A DNA stretch of 44,183 nt from SYFI01 sp046095485. Its GTDB lineage: Bacteria; Actinomycetota; Thermoleophilia; Miltoncostaeales; Miltoncostaeaceae. A program made the position numbers and the translations under genes. The first letter of the stretch is position 1. Each line of letters begins with the position of its first letter. Of the stretch, positions 16,350 to 24,350 are shown in pieces. The notes under the pieces were generated by a model. The model was given only the letters and a program-made list of their open reading frames with translations, made no database searches and was not told the DNA's origin. Location: NCBI GenBank assembly GCA_046095485.1, contig JBJTJN010000003.1, positions 1 to 44,183 of the forward strand. Direction: 5' to 3'.

Positions 16350-16355
16350 TGCCGC

Positions 16356-17183
16356 ATGACCGCCAGGCGCCGCACCCTCCCCGTCGCCGTTGCCGTGACC
16401 GCCCTGGCCCTCACGTGCGGCACCGCCCTCGGCGCCGACACGTTCACCGTGAAGGAGGGTCCCACACCAGGGGTGACCACCGGCGACACGTTCACGTGGT
16501 TCACCGGCATGTACTCGCCGCAGGGCGATCCGCGCGGTCACGTGATGGGCGCGGGGCCCACGGCCGTGGGATCCACCGTGGCGCTCCGCTTCGGGTCGGG
16601 GGCGCGCATCGTGGCCCGCAATGCCCTGCCCACGGCGAAGCCCGGCCCCGGGGGATTCCGCCGCCAGGTGCTGGGTGGCACGGGTCGCTACCTCGGGGCC
16701 CGGGGCATGATGGTCACGCGCCGGGTGAAGGGCGTGTACACGCATGAGGTCACCTACACGCTGCCGCCACGCGGCACCAAGCGCACGACCATGGACTACG
16801 TGGTGCGACTGGGCGCGGCGAAGATCACGCCCCGGGGTGGCGCCGAGGGGGTGGGCAACCTGCGGGTGATCGCCGGGAAGGTCCTCGACGCGGCGGGCAC
16901 CCAGGTGGGCACGTACGCCGTCGACTCCACCTTGGTGGACGTCTACGGCGCCGGCACCTACGAGTGGTACCTGGGCGAGTTCGGCTACGTGTTCGCCGAT
17001 GGATCCCTGATCGCGCGCGGGCCGTACCAGCGGGCCAGCGCATCCGCGCCGGGAGCGCTCGCCGCATCGGGCCGGGTGGTCGTGGGTGGCACGGGGGCCT
17101 ATGCCGGCATGCGCGGGCAGGTGGTGGTCACGCCCAACCCGGACGGCACCAGCACCCACTCGTTCACGCTCATCAAGGGCTAG
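16356..17183 (+). CDS. Secreted protein with two barrel-like repeats (allene-oxide-cyclase-like)
   Basis: After a signal peptide (VAVAVTALALTCGTALGA) the 275-residue product holds two similar beta-rich halves, about 30-140 and 145-273. Each has an early W/Y-containing strand (TFTWFTGMYSP; GTYEWYLGEFGYVF), a central strand, and a late signature GGTGRYLGARGMM or GGTGAYAGMRGQVV. This signature and strand order recall allene oxide cyclase/dirigent-type barrels. The sulfatase at 11295 ends in a related domain. Function unknown; enzymatic residues of plant cyclases cannot be assigned. The small membrane-protein gene at 17197 converges 13 bases downstream. Confidence 0.6.
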   Translation: MTARRRTLPVAVAVTALALTCGTALGADTFTVKEGPTPGVTTGDTFTWFTGMYSPQGDPRGHVMGAGPTAVGSTVALRFGSGARIVARNALPTAKPGPGGFRRQVLGGTGRYLGARGMMVTRRVKGVYTHEVTYTLPPRGTKRTTMDYVVRLGAAKITPRGGAEGVGNLRVIAGKVLDAAGTQVGTYAVDSTLVDVYGAGTYEWYLGEFGYVFADGSLIARGPYQRASASAPGALAASGRVVVGGTGAYAGMRGQVVVTPNPDGTSTHSFTLIKG

Positions 17184-17196
17184 CCCCGGGCTCGCC

Positions 17197-17361
17197 CTAA
17201 CGGGCCTCGAAGCGTCCGAACACGAATGACAAGACGATGAGCAGCGCGAACAACAGCGCCACCCACCACATGCTCTGCCCCAGGGCGATGACGGCGATGG
17301 CGGCAAGGGCCAGCACCACCACCGAGATCCAGCGTGCCGTGCGTGCCTGCGTTGGGGTCAT
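17197..17361 (-). CDS. Small two-helix membrane protein
   Basis: This is a 54-residue protein with a short basic N-terminus (TPTQARTARW) and two adjacent hydrophobic helices (about 12-30 and 33-48) ending in FGRFEAR. The ATG at 17361 is preferred over an upstream in-frame start because a TACCCT box lies exactly 6 bases before it, as at other leaderless starts here. No family recognised. Confidence 0.55.
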   Translation of the reverse strand: MTPTQARTARWISVVVLALAAIAVIALGQSMWWVALLFALLIVLSFVFGRFEAR

Positions 17362-17367
17362 GCCGGC

Positions 17368-17373
17368 AGGGTA
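17368..17373 (-). promoter_or_regulatory. -10 box of a leaderless promoter (small membrane protein)
   Basis: TACCCT on the minus strand, 6 bases before the ATG at 17361. Confidence 0.4.
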
Positions 17374-17452
17374 ACGACCCTCGTGGGGCTCCCGCCGGGA
17401 GTCAACCCATGACCCCCGGTGGCACCCCAACCCATGACGACGCGCAGGCGAG

Positions 17453-18298
17453 CTAGGAGAGGACGTCCTTCCGCTCGAACCGCAGGAACGCGATGCCCAC
17501 CAGCACCGCGAAGATCCCGACGTTGTAGGCCAAGCCGATGGCCATCTGGTCCCAGACGATCACGGGGCCGAGGGCGTCGCCCCATGCGTTGGCGTAGTTG
17601 GCGGGAAGCAGTTCGCGCAGGGACCCCAGCGCATCGATGATGTACAGGATGTTGGTGAGCACCACCACGAGCACGCCCGCGCCCACGGCTCCAAGCGGGA
17701 CATCCGTGGAGACGCTGGCCAAGAAGGCGATGCCTGCCGGCACCAGCAGGGTCACGGCGATATAGCCGGTGATGATGGCCAGGCGGGTGGTGGATTCACC
17801 CACCCCCAGGGCGCCTCCGAGCGGACTGGCCAGTCCGCCGCCTCCGAAGGCGAGCCAGCCGAGCCGGAACGAGGCGATGACCAGCGTGATGAGCACGGCC
17901 AGGGTGAGCAGCAGGCCGACCACCAGCTTGACCAGCAGCATCCTGCGCCGCGGGACGGGCGCCACCAGCAGGTAGCGCAGGGTGGACCACGAGGCCTCGC
18001 TCGCCACCGTATCGCCCAGGAACATCGCGGCCAGCAGCACCAGCAGGAACGCCGATGTGAACAGCAGGCCGCTCAGCGCGAAGTTCCACGGGCCGGATGC
18101 CATGAGCCCGAAGACGTCCAGGTCGCCGTCGGCCAGGCCTCCGCCTCCGCCCGCCGCCGGACCGAACTTCACGGCGAGGACGACCACGATCGGCAGCAGC
18201 AGCACGATCGCGCACGCCACGGCGGTGCGCCGCCGCCGGATCTGGCGGAGCATCTCCAGGCGCACGCCCAGGGTGCGCCGTGCCGAGTAGCCGTCCAT
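17453..18298 (-). CDS. ABC-2 type transporter permease
   Basis: The 281-residue protein has six membrane segments in the ABC-2 pattern: a cytoplasmic start with basic residues (RLEMLRQIRRRRTAV), a first helix, an extracytoplasmic Gly-rich loop, then GDTVASEASWSTLRYLLVAPVP with RRR just after it, the conserved cytoplasmic coupling region of this family. It overlaps the hydrolase/ATPase gene by one base (TGATG), so it is the permease partner of that ATPase domain. It is the last gene of the operon that starts with the MMPL gene. Substrate unknown. Confidence 0.88.
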   Translation of the reverse strand: MDGYSARRTLGVRLEMLRQIRRRRTAVACAIVLLLPIVVVLAVKFGPAAGGGGGLADGDLDVFGLMASGPWNFALSGLLFTSAFLLVLLAAMFLGDTVASEASWSTLRYLLVAPVPRRRMLLVKLVVGLLLTLAVLITLVIASFRLGWLAFGGGGLASPLGGALGVGESTTRLAIITGYIAVTLLVPAGIAFLASVSTDVPLGAVGAGVLVVVLTNILYIIDALGSLRELLPANYANAWGDALGPVIVWDQMAIGLAYNVGIFAVLVGIAFLRFERKDVLS

Positions 18299-20841
18299 CA
18301 GTGGCCTCCCTCCGCGAGCGGTCCCGCGTTCGCCAGGTGGTCGGACCCGACCAGGTCCATGAAGACGTCCTCGAGGTGCTGGCCACTGCGTCCGGCCAAC
18401 AGCTCATCCACGGTTCCCGCCGCCACGACCGTGCCCCGGTGCATCACCACGACGTCGGTGCAGGTCTGCTCGACCTCGCCGAGCAGGTGGGAGGAGAGGA
18501 TCACCGTGCGGCCGTCCTTCGCATAGGTGCGGACGACCTCGCGCATCTCGCGGATCTGCGGCGGGTCGAGGCCGTTCGTGGGCTCGTCCAGCAGCAGGAC
18601 GTCGGGCATGCCGAGCATCGCCTGCGCGATCCCCAGGCGCTGCTTCATCCCCTGGCTGTAGGTGCGCACCTTGCGATCGATCGACGGTCCGAGGCCGGCG
18701 ATCTCGAGCACCTCGTCGAAGTACGGCTCGCCCGATCGACCGCTGGCCCGCCAGTAGAGGTGCAGGTTGTCGCGCCCCGAGAGGTGCGGCATGAAGCCGG
18801 GGCCTTCCACGAAGGCGCCGATGCGCGACAGCACCGGGGCGCCGGGCGTGACGCGCTCGCCGAACACGAACACGCTCCCCTCGGTCGGGCGGATCAGCCC
18901 CATGGCCATGCGCAGCGTGGTGGTCTTGCCCGCCCCGTTGGGGCCGAGCAGCCCGAGCACCACCCCCCGGGGCACGGTGAAGTCCACGCCGGCGACGGCG
19001 CGGACGCTCTTGCCGAACTGCTTCACGAGCCCCTCGATCACGAGCGGGGTCTGCACGAGGTCGGGACGCCGGGCATCCCCGCGCACGCGCGGCCGCAGGA
19101 TTCGCAGGGCGATCAGCACCGCAATGCAGATGCCGAGGGCGAGCAGGGGCCAGGTCCACAGCGGGAGACCCTCGGCGCTCACTGTCATGTCCACCTGGGG
19201 GATCACCACGGCGGGATCGGCCAGCGCCACGGTGTACACGGCCGGCGCCGCGGGCATGCGGAAGGCCTGGTCCGTGGTGTTCACGGTGACCACCAGGCGG
19301 TCCCCGGCGGCGACGTCGGCCACGATGGCCGGGAGCTCGACCTGCACACGGCGGGGTGTCGGGCCCAGCGCGACCTCTACCGGCGCGATGAGGCCATTCG
19401 GCAGCACCAGCGCACCGGTGGCGCTCAGGATTCGCAGGCCCACGAACAGCGCCGACCGGCGCGCGACGTCGCTCGATACGTTCAGGCTCACGCGGGATGC
19501 CCCGATGATGCGCGTGGATTCTGCGAGGGGCTCGGACGCGAATCGGGCGCTCTGGTTGGGGGCCACCCGGGCGTCGAGCAGCGAGAGCCCGCCGCGGGCC
19601 GACCCGATGCGCGGAAGCGAGCTCAGGGCCGCCGGCACGCCGCCGGCCGGCGCCAGCACCTGCTGCGGGCCGCCCATGATCGGCACCGCCGACTCGAACT
19701 CGCCCCCGAGCCCCGGGTAGCCGGGGCTGGTGAGGATCTCCACCGTCTCGGCGTCGTCCTGGTTGATGGCGGAGGTCGCCACCAGCGATGCCTGGAAATC
19801 GAGCGGCACAGGCGGTCCATCGGCGAGGTGGGCCTGGAACCACGACCGGGTGAGGGCCCTGAGGCGGTCCGCCTCGTCAACCCCTCCGTCATGGCCCTGC
19901 GCGTGCCACACCACCTTCACCGGCGTGTCGGGGTTGGCCGCCCTGATCTGCTGGGCGTTGGCATTCACCTGCTGCAGCGGGAAGAGCGAATCGGCCTGTC
20001 CGCCGCCGAGCAACGTCGGCACGGTGATGCGATCCGTCACGCTCGCGGGAGAGGACCGGCGCATCAGTGCCCGCATGCCCGCGGACATCCGTCCGCTGGT
20101 GGCGGCCTCGGTGTAGGCCGCGCACCACTGCGCGGTGAAGCGTCCGCAGACATCCGCCCGCCCCGGCGGGGAGTCCAGCCCTGCGCTGAAGAAGAACGAC
20201 GACCACAGCTGCTTGTAGACGCCCGGGCCGTTGGATCCCACCATGCCCTGGCCGAACAGCGATGCCTCGAGGCTGTTCCACGTGATGTCCGCGGCCACCG
20301 CGTCCACGCGGTCGTCGTATCCGGCCAGCAGCAGCGCAAGGGCACCGCCGTACGACCCACCCGCGACGCCCACGACCGGGTCGCCGCGTGATTCGCGGCG
20401 CACGGTAGGCAGGCCGGCCAGGTGGTCGATGAGCGCGGAGGCATCGGCCACCTCGAAGTCGGGCGCGTTCACGGAGATGCGCCCGGTGGACTTCCCGAAG
20501 CCGCGCGCGGAGTACGCGAGCACCACGAAGCCCGCGTCGGCGAGTTGCTGGGCATCCTCCGCCAGTCCCTCCTTGCTGCCGCCGAAGCCGTGGGCCAGGA
20601 TCACCGCGGGTGCCGGGGTTGCCGCCGGCGTGTAGATGTCGGCGTCCAGCCGCACCGGATCGGGGTTCGTCGCCGATGTCGCAGCGCCCCTGAGCATCAT
20701 CGGCTCGGGGGATACCTGGGCACGGGCCGCCTGCGGCGCGGCCAAGGCGGCCATGGCCGCCAGGGCCGCGGCGATGCCGAGGCCCTGGCGCAGCAACCGA
20801 CGCCACGCGCTGGGCGCGGGTGGCTGGGGCGGGGGTGGCAC
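18298..20841 (-). CDS. S15/CocE-type hydrolase fused to an ABC transporter ATPase
   Basis: One 847-residue chain joins two functions. Residues about 14-42 are a signal or first membrane helix. Residues about 50-550 are an alpha/beta hydrolase of the X-Pro dipeptidyl peptidase/CocE group with GGSYGG (Ser164), Asp near 285 (GGQADSLFP), His near 318 (AQGHDGG) and a C-terminal jelly-roll. A hydrophobic helix (about 562-583) follows, then an ABC ATPase: Walker A GPNGAGKT (about 634-641), signature YSQGMKQRLG (about 729), Walker B LLLDEP (about 750). The predicted topology is hydrolase outside, ATPase inside. GTG 20841 is chosen, five bases after the MMPL stop; earlier starts would overlap the MMPL gene and add an Arg/His-rich stretch. 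Confidence 0.85.
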   Translation of the reverse strand: MPPPPQPPAPSAWRRLLRQGLGIAAALAAMAALAAPQAARAQVSPEPMMLRGAATSATNPDPVRLDADIYTPAATPAPAVILAHGFGGSKEGLAEDAQQLADAGFVVLAYSARGFGKSTGRISVNAPDFEVADASALIDHLAGLPTVRRESRGDPVVGVAGGSYGGALALLLAGYDDRVDAVAADITWNSLEASLFGQGMVGSNGPGVYKQLWSSFFFSAGLDSPPGRADVCGRFTAQWCAAYTEAATSGRMSAGMRALMRRSSPASVTDRITVPTLLGGGQADSLFPLQQVNANAQQIRAANPDTPVKVVWHAQGHDGGVDEADRLRALTRSWFQAHLADGPPVPLDFQASLVATSAINQDDAETVEILTSPGYPGLGGEFESAVPIMGGPQQVLAPAGGVPAALSSLPRIGSARGGLSLLDARVAPNQSARFASEPLAESTRIIGASRVSLNVSSDVARRSALFVGLRILSATGALVLPNGLIAPVEVALGPTPRRVQVELPAIVADVAAGDRLVVTVNTTDQAFRMPAAPAVYTVALADPAVVIPQVDMTVSAEGLPLWTWPLLALGICIAVLIALRILRPRVRGDARRPDLVQTPLVIEGLVKQFGKSVRAVAGVDFTVPRGVVLGLLGPNGAGKTTTLRMAMGLIRPTEGSVFVFGERVTPGAPVLSRIGAFVEGPGFMPHLSGRDNLHLYWRASGRSGEPYFDEVLEIAGLGPSIDRKVRTYSQGMKQRLGIAQAMLGMPDVLLLDEPTNGLDPPQIREMREVVRTYAKDGRTVILSSHLLGEVEQTCTDVVVMHRGTVVAAGTVDELLAGRSGQHLEDVFMDLVGSDHLANAGPLAEGGH

Positions 20842-20846
20842 CGGCC

Positions 20847-23003
20847 CTAGTCCGTCAGCCCGATGCGGTCGTGTACCCACCGCAGCCAGCGGGGCGCCCA
20901 CCAGTTCCACCTGCCGGCGATGCGCATGAACGCCGGCACCAGCACGCCGCGGATGATGGTGGCGTCGATGAGGATCGCCAGCGCAACGCCGAGCCCGAGC
21001 AGCTTGATGTTGGTGACGCTCGACGTGATGAAGGCGGCGAACACCACGGCGATCAGGATGGCCGCGGCCGTGACGATGCGGCCGGATCTCTGCATGCCGA
21101 ACGCCACGGAGGCCTCGTTGTCGCCGGTGCGAAGCCACTCCTCGCGAATGCGCGAGATGAGGAACAACTCGTAGTCCATCGCCAGGGCGAAGGCCACGAT
21201 GGCCGTGAGCACCACCATCGAGGTGTCCACCGTGCCGGTCACCGTGAAGTCACCCACGAGCCAGGCGAGGTGGCCCTCCTGAAAGATCCACACGAGTATC
21301 CCCAGGGTGGCGCCGAGCCCCAGCAGGTTCATCACCACGGCCTTCACGGGCAGCAGCAGGCTGCCGGTGTAGAGGAAGAGCAGGATCAGCACGCTGAGCA
21401 CCACCCAGGCGATGACCGCCGGCAGGGCGTCGGCGATGGCATTGATGGTGTCGGTGTCCTCGGCTGCCACGCCGCCCACGAGGGCTGCCTCGTTCACCTC
21501 GCGGATGTCCGCCACCTGCCCGCGGGCATCGCCGGTGCCGGGCACCACGGAGCTCGTCACGATTATCCGCTGGGCGCCGCTCGCGCTGGTGAGTCCGTCG
21601 GCGTCCGGCGCAGCGCCCACCCGCTGGCCGTCGCTGAACACGCCCGCGGGGGACACCACGGCCTCCACCCCCGGCACCTCGGACACCCGCTGCGCATACT
21701 CCGCGCCATCCGCGGGCGCCGTGCCCGCGGGGAACACCACCTCGATCGGACTGGCGTCGTTGCCGGCGAAGGCCGTGCGCACGCCCTCGCCCGCCACGGC
21801 CACGGGATCGTCTGCGGGCAGCGACCGCTCATCGGTGGGCCCGAACACCACGCCGAATGCCGGCAGCGACAGCACCACCAGCACGGCCAGCGCCCCGGCG
21901 CCCCACACGACGGGCCTGCGCATGACCCGGCGGGCCATGGACGCCCACATCCCGGTGTCGCGCGGCTCGGTGGAGCGGCGCCACACCGTGAATTTGTTCA
22001 CGCGCGTGCCGAGTATGGCCAGCAGGCTGCACAGCACGAAGATGGCTCCGAGCACGGCGGCGATCACCACCACCAGCCCTGCGTATCCGAACGAGCGCAG
22101 GAAGTAGAGCGGGAAGAAGAAGAACCCGGCCATGGTGACGGCCACCACCAGCCCCGAGGCGATCACGGTGCGCCCCGCCGTGGCCATGGTGGTGCCCATG
22201 GCCGACTGTACGTCTGCGCCCTTTCGGAGTTCCTCGCGGAAGCGGCTGACGATCAGCAGCGAGTAATCGATGCCGAGGGCCAGGCCGAGGCCGGTGATCA
22301 GGTTGACCGCGTAGATGGACACGTCGGTGAAGAGCGTGAATGCAAAGAGCCCGCCGAAGCTCATGAGGATCGCCGCCACTCCCACCAGCACGGGCAGTCC
22401 CGCCGCGATGAGCCCCCCGAAAACGAACAGCAGAAGCACGAAGGTGATCGGGATGGCGATCATCTCGGCCACCACCAGGTCCGATCCGATGCGCTCGCCG
22501 AGCGTGGCGCCCGCCACCTCGTCGCCACCCACCAGCACCTCCACGCCATCATCGGTGCCCGCGAAGTCGTCGCGCAGCGCCAGCGCCGCTTTCTCGGCCT
22601 TGGCATCGTCGGGGTCGAGGCTCACCAGGATGAGCGCGGCATCGCCCGTGGTGTTCACCAGCGAGCCACCGCCCGCCCCCGACCACGGCGACTGCACGGA
22701 GCTCACGCCCCCGAGCGCGGCTACCCGGCTGCTGATGCTCTTGCCCGCAGCGCCGGCGGTTCCCTCGGTGACCTTGGCCCCATCGGCGCGCACCAGCAGG
22801 AATGCGTCGGTGGTCGGTTGGGCGAAGTCATCCGCCAGCACGCGCTCCACGGCGGCTGAGTCGCTGGAGTCGTCGGTGAAGCCCTGCTCCTGCAGCTGGC
22901 CGAACACGCCGAACCCCACCACGCCCACGCCCACCACCAGCAGGAGCGAGAGGCCCAGTACCCATCCCCTGAAGCGGTAGATCCAGCGGCCGAACGACTC
23001 CAG
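20847..23003 (-). CDS. MMPL-family transporter
   Basis: This RND-type exporter of about 718 residues has two repeats, each with an extracytoplasmic domain and a block of about five helices; the signatures GLALGIDYSLLIVSRFREE and FALAMDYELFLISRIREEW sit in the two membrane blocks. MMPL proteins export lipids or siderophore-like molecules in actinobacteria. The usual first helix is only complete if the frame is read upstream of GTG 22937: it gives LESFGRWIYRFRGW followed by the Leu/Val-rich helix. The only plausible start there is CTG 23003, with GGGAG five bases before it. Divergent tetR and a shared operator suggest repression by that regulator. Confidence 0.85.
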   Translation of the reverse strand: MESFGRWIYRFRGWVLGLSLLLVVGVGVVGFGVFGQLQEQGFTDDSSDSAAVERVLADDFAQPTTDAFLLVRADGAKVTEGTAGAAGKSISSRVAALGGVSSVQSPWSGAGGGSLVNTTGDAALILVSLDPDDAKAEKAALALRDDFAGTDDGVEVLVGGDEVAGATLGERIGSDLVVAEMIAIPITFVLLLFVFGGLIAAGLPVLVGVAAILMSFGGLFAFTLFTDVSIYAVNLITGLGLALGIDYSLLIVSRFREELRKGADVQSAMGTTMATAGRTVIASGLVVAVTMAGFFFFPLYFLRSFGYAGLVVVIAAVLGAIFVLCSLLAILGTRVNKFTVWRRSTEPRDTGMWASMARRVMRRPVVWGAGALAVLVVLSLPAFGVVFGPTDERSLPADDPVAVAGEGVRTAFAGNDASPIEVVFPAGTAPADGAEYAQRVSEVPGVEAVVSPAGVFSDGQRVGAAPDADGLTSASGAQRIIVTSSVVPGTGDARGQVADIREVNEAALVGGVAAEDTDTINAIADALPAVIAWVVLSVLILLFLYTGSLLLPVKAVVMNLLGLGATLGILVWIFQEGHLAWLVGDFTVTGTVDTSMVVLTAIVAFALAMDYELFLISRIREEWLRTGDNEASVAFGMQRSGRIVTAAAILIAVVFAAFITSSVTNIKLLGLGVALAILIDATIIRGVLVPAFMRIAGRWNWWAPRWLRWVHDRIGLTD

Positions 23004-23049
23004 TGTGACTCCCGGTCCCGAATTGGTAACGATGTCAACATATACAAGG

Positions 23050-23066
23050 TGTTCACAGTGTGTACA
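23050..23066. promoter_or_regulatory. Candidate TetR operator palindrome
   Basis: TGTTCACA-G-TGTGTACA is a 17-base near-perfect palindrome (7 of 8 pairs match) between the divergent MMPL and tetR genes, 35 bases before the tetR ATG and 46 before the MMPL start. Size and position suit a TetR-family dimer site. Binding is inferred. Confidence 0.6.
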
Positions 23067-23088
23067 TCATGGCGCCATACCGTTTACC

Positions 23089-23094
23089 TAGGCT
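23089..23094 (+). promoter_or_regulatory. -10 box of a leaderless promoter (tetR)
   Basis: TAGGCT lies 6 bases before the ATG at 23101. The operator at 23050-23066 would cover its -35 region, fitting autorepression. Confidence 0.5.
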
Positions 23095-23100
23095 TAATCC

Positions 23101-23763
23101 ATGGCGAAGACGGCGACGAACCCCAGCCCGCGAAGCACCTATCACCACGGCAACCTGTCGGAGACCCTCGTATCGGCGGGCCTGGCGATCGCCGCCGAGG
23201 GCGGCCCCGAGGCGCTGTCGCTTCGCGAGGCCGCGCGCCGCGCGGGCGTGTCGCCCACCGCCGTGTACCGGCACTTCGACAATCGCGCGGCGTTGGTGAC
23301 GGCCGTCAAGCACGTGGTGCTCGCACGCCTGGCCGCGGCCATGGGGAAGGCGCTGGCACGACCGCTGCCGCGCGGCATGGATGCGACCGAGTGCTCGCGC
23401 GAGCACCTGATCCGCATCGGGAGCGCCTACGTGGACTTCGCGTTGGCGAACCCGGGCGAGTACCGGGTGATCTTCTCGGAAGCCACCTTCCCATACGAGC
23501 CGCAGCGATCTGCCGACGGCGAATGCGGCCCGGCGGACCCCTACGGAATCCTCAGCACGGTGCTCGATGAGATGGTGGTGGCCGGCGCCCTGGCCGCCGA
23601 GAAGCGCCCCGGGGCCGAGGTGCCGATGTGGGCGCTGGTGCACGGGTTGTCGTCCCTGATCCTCCAGGGCCCATACGCCGACTTCTCCAGGCGCGAGAGG
23701 GCTGCCATGGTCGACCAGAGCCTGAGGCTCGTGATCTCGGGCATGCCGCGCGATGTGCCGTAG
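23101..23763 (+). CDS. TetR-family regulator
   Basis: The 220-residue protein has the N-terminal TetR helix-turn-helix: STYHHGNLSETLVSAGL, then LSLREAARRAGVSPTAVYRHF (about 40-60). The YHHGNL start is typical of a subgroup whose C-terminal domain is the WHG type; here the C-terminal part includes HLIRIGSAYVDFALANPGEY and a late helix near HGLSSLILQGPY. It is divergent from the MMPL operon, so it is the likely repressor of that exporter set. The stop codon directly abuts the 3' end of the tRNA-Lys gene on the other strand. Confidence 0.92.
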   Translation: MAKTATNPSPRSTYHHGNLSETLVSAGLAIAAEGGPEALSLREAARRAGVSPTAVYRHFDNRAALVTAVKHVVLARLAAAMGKALARPLPRGMDATECSREHLIRIGSAYVDFALANPGEYRVIFSEATFPYEPQRSADGECGPADPYGILSTVLDEMVVAGALAAEKRPGAEVPMWALVHGLSSLILQGPYADFSRRERAAMVDQSLRLVISGMPRDVP

Positions 23764-23837
23764 TGGGCCGTCTGGGATTCGAACCCAGGACCTTGGGATT
23801 AAAAGTCCCCTGCTCTGACCAGCTGAGCTAACGGCCC
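23764..23837 (-). tRNA. tRNA-Lys (TTT anticodon)
   Basis: On the minus strand the cloverleaf reads: acceptor GGGCCGT/ACGGCCC, D arm TAGCTCAGCTGGTCAGA, anticodon stem GGGGA/TCCCA with loop CTTTTAA, T arm CTGGG-TTCGAAT-CCCAG, discriminator A. The top pair of the anticodon stem is a G-A mismatch, which is unusual but tolerated. CCA is not encoded. Confidence 0.95.
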
Positions 23838-23909
23838 GGGGGAAGGCTATCGGGCGGCCGGGCGCGGGTCCCGCGGCGCGCGCAGCCGCGGGCTGGTACC
23901 AAACCGGGC

Positions 23910-24344
23910 ATGGCCCTCACCGATCTCGCCGACAAGCAGGCCCGCGACTACATGGCGCCCCTCACCGCGGTGGTGGGGCCGATGCACCGGCTCGTTGATG
24001 CCGCGCGCGCCATGGTGGCCGAGCGCGCGGGGTCGGTGATCGTGCTCGACCCCTCCATGCAGGGTCCGGCCCTGCTGTCGGAGCGCGACCTGGCCGTGGC
24101 CATCGCCTCGGGCGCCGACCCATCGGTAGACCTGGTGGAGCGCTGGATGCGCCACGACGTCGCGGTGATCAGCCCCGACACCAGCCTCGAGGCCGCGGGG
24201 CGCACGATGCTGCGGCAGGGGCTTCGGCACTGCCTGGTTATGGATGGCCACGAGGCCGTGGGCCTCATCTCGCTTCGCTACATCATCGGCCTGGTGCTGG
24301 GCGAGAGCGCGGTGCTTCCCGAGGCACCCGGGTTCGGGGGATAA
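23910..24344 (+). CDS. Two-CBS-domain protein
   Basis: The 144-residue protein is made of a tandem CBS pair (about 13-72 and 78-136): repeated pattern of a short helix, RDYMAPLTAVVGPMHRLVDAA, a strand SVIVLD, and SERDLAVAIASG; then MRHDVAVISPDTSLEAAGR, CLVMDG and the closing SLRYIIGLVLG. CBS pairs bind adenine nucleotides and act as energy sensors. No enzyme domain is attached. It converges on the FUSC gene with 6 bases between stops. Confidence 0.9.
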   Translation: MALTDLADKQARDYMAPLTAVVGPMHRLVDAARAMVAERAGSVIVLDPSMQGPALLSERDLAVAIASGADPSVDLVERWMRHDVAVISPDTSLEAAGRTMLRQGLRHCLVMDGHEAVGLISLRYIIGLVLGESAVLPEAPGFGG

Positions 24345-24350
24345 TCGGCG

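Noticed and set aside
17403..17438. Eleven-base direct repeat CAACCCATGAC at 17403 and 17428
   Set aside because: Only two copies in a short intergenic gap, not at a promoter with a known start and without symmetry; may be chance.
18280..20391. Long open frame (703 codons) on the plus strand
   Set aside because: It lies wholly opposite the hydrolase/ABC gene, reads as Arg/His/Gly-rich protein without motifs, and is a by-product of high third-position GC.
20820..22859. Open frame of 679 codons on the plus strand
   Set aside because: Antisense to the MMPL gene; no motifs and a typical shadow composition.
23764..23837. tRNA-Lys as an integration site for a mobile island
   Set aside because: No integrase or direct repeat of the tRNA 3' end occurs nearby, and the flanking genes are ordinary.
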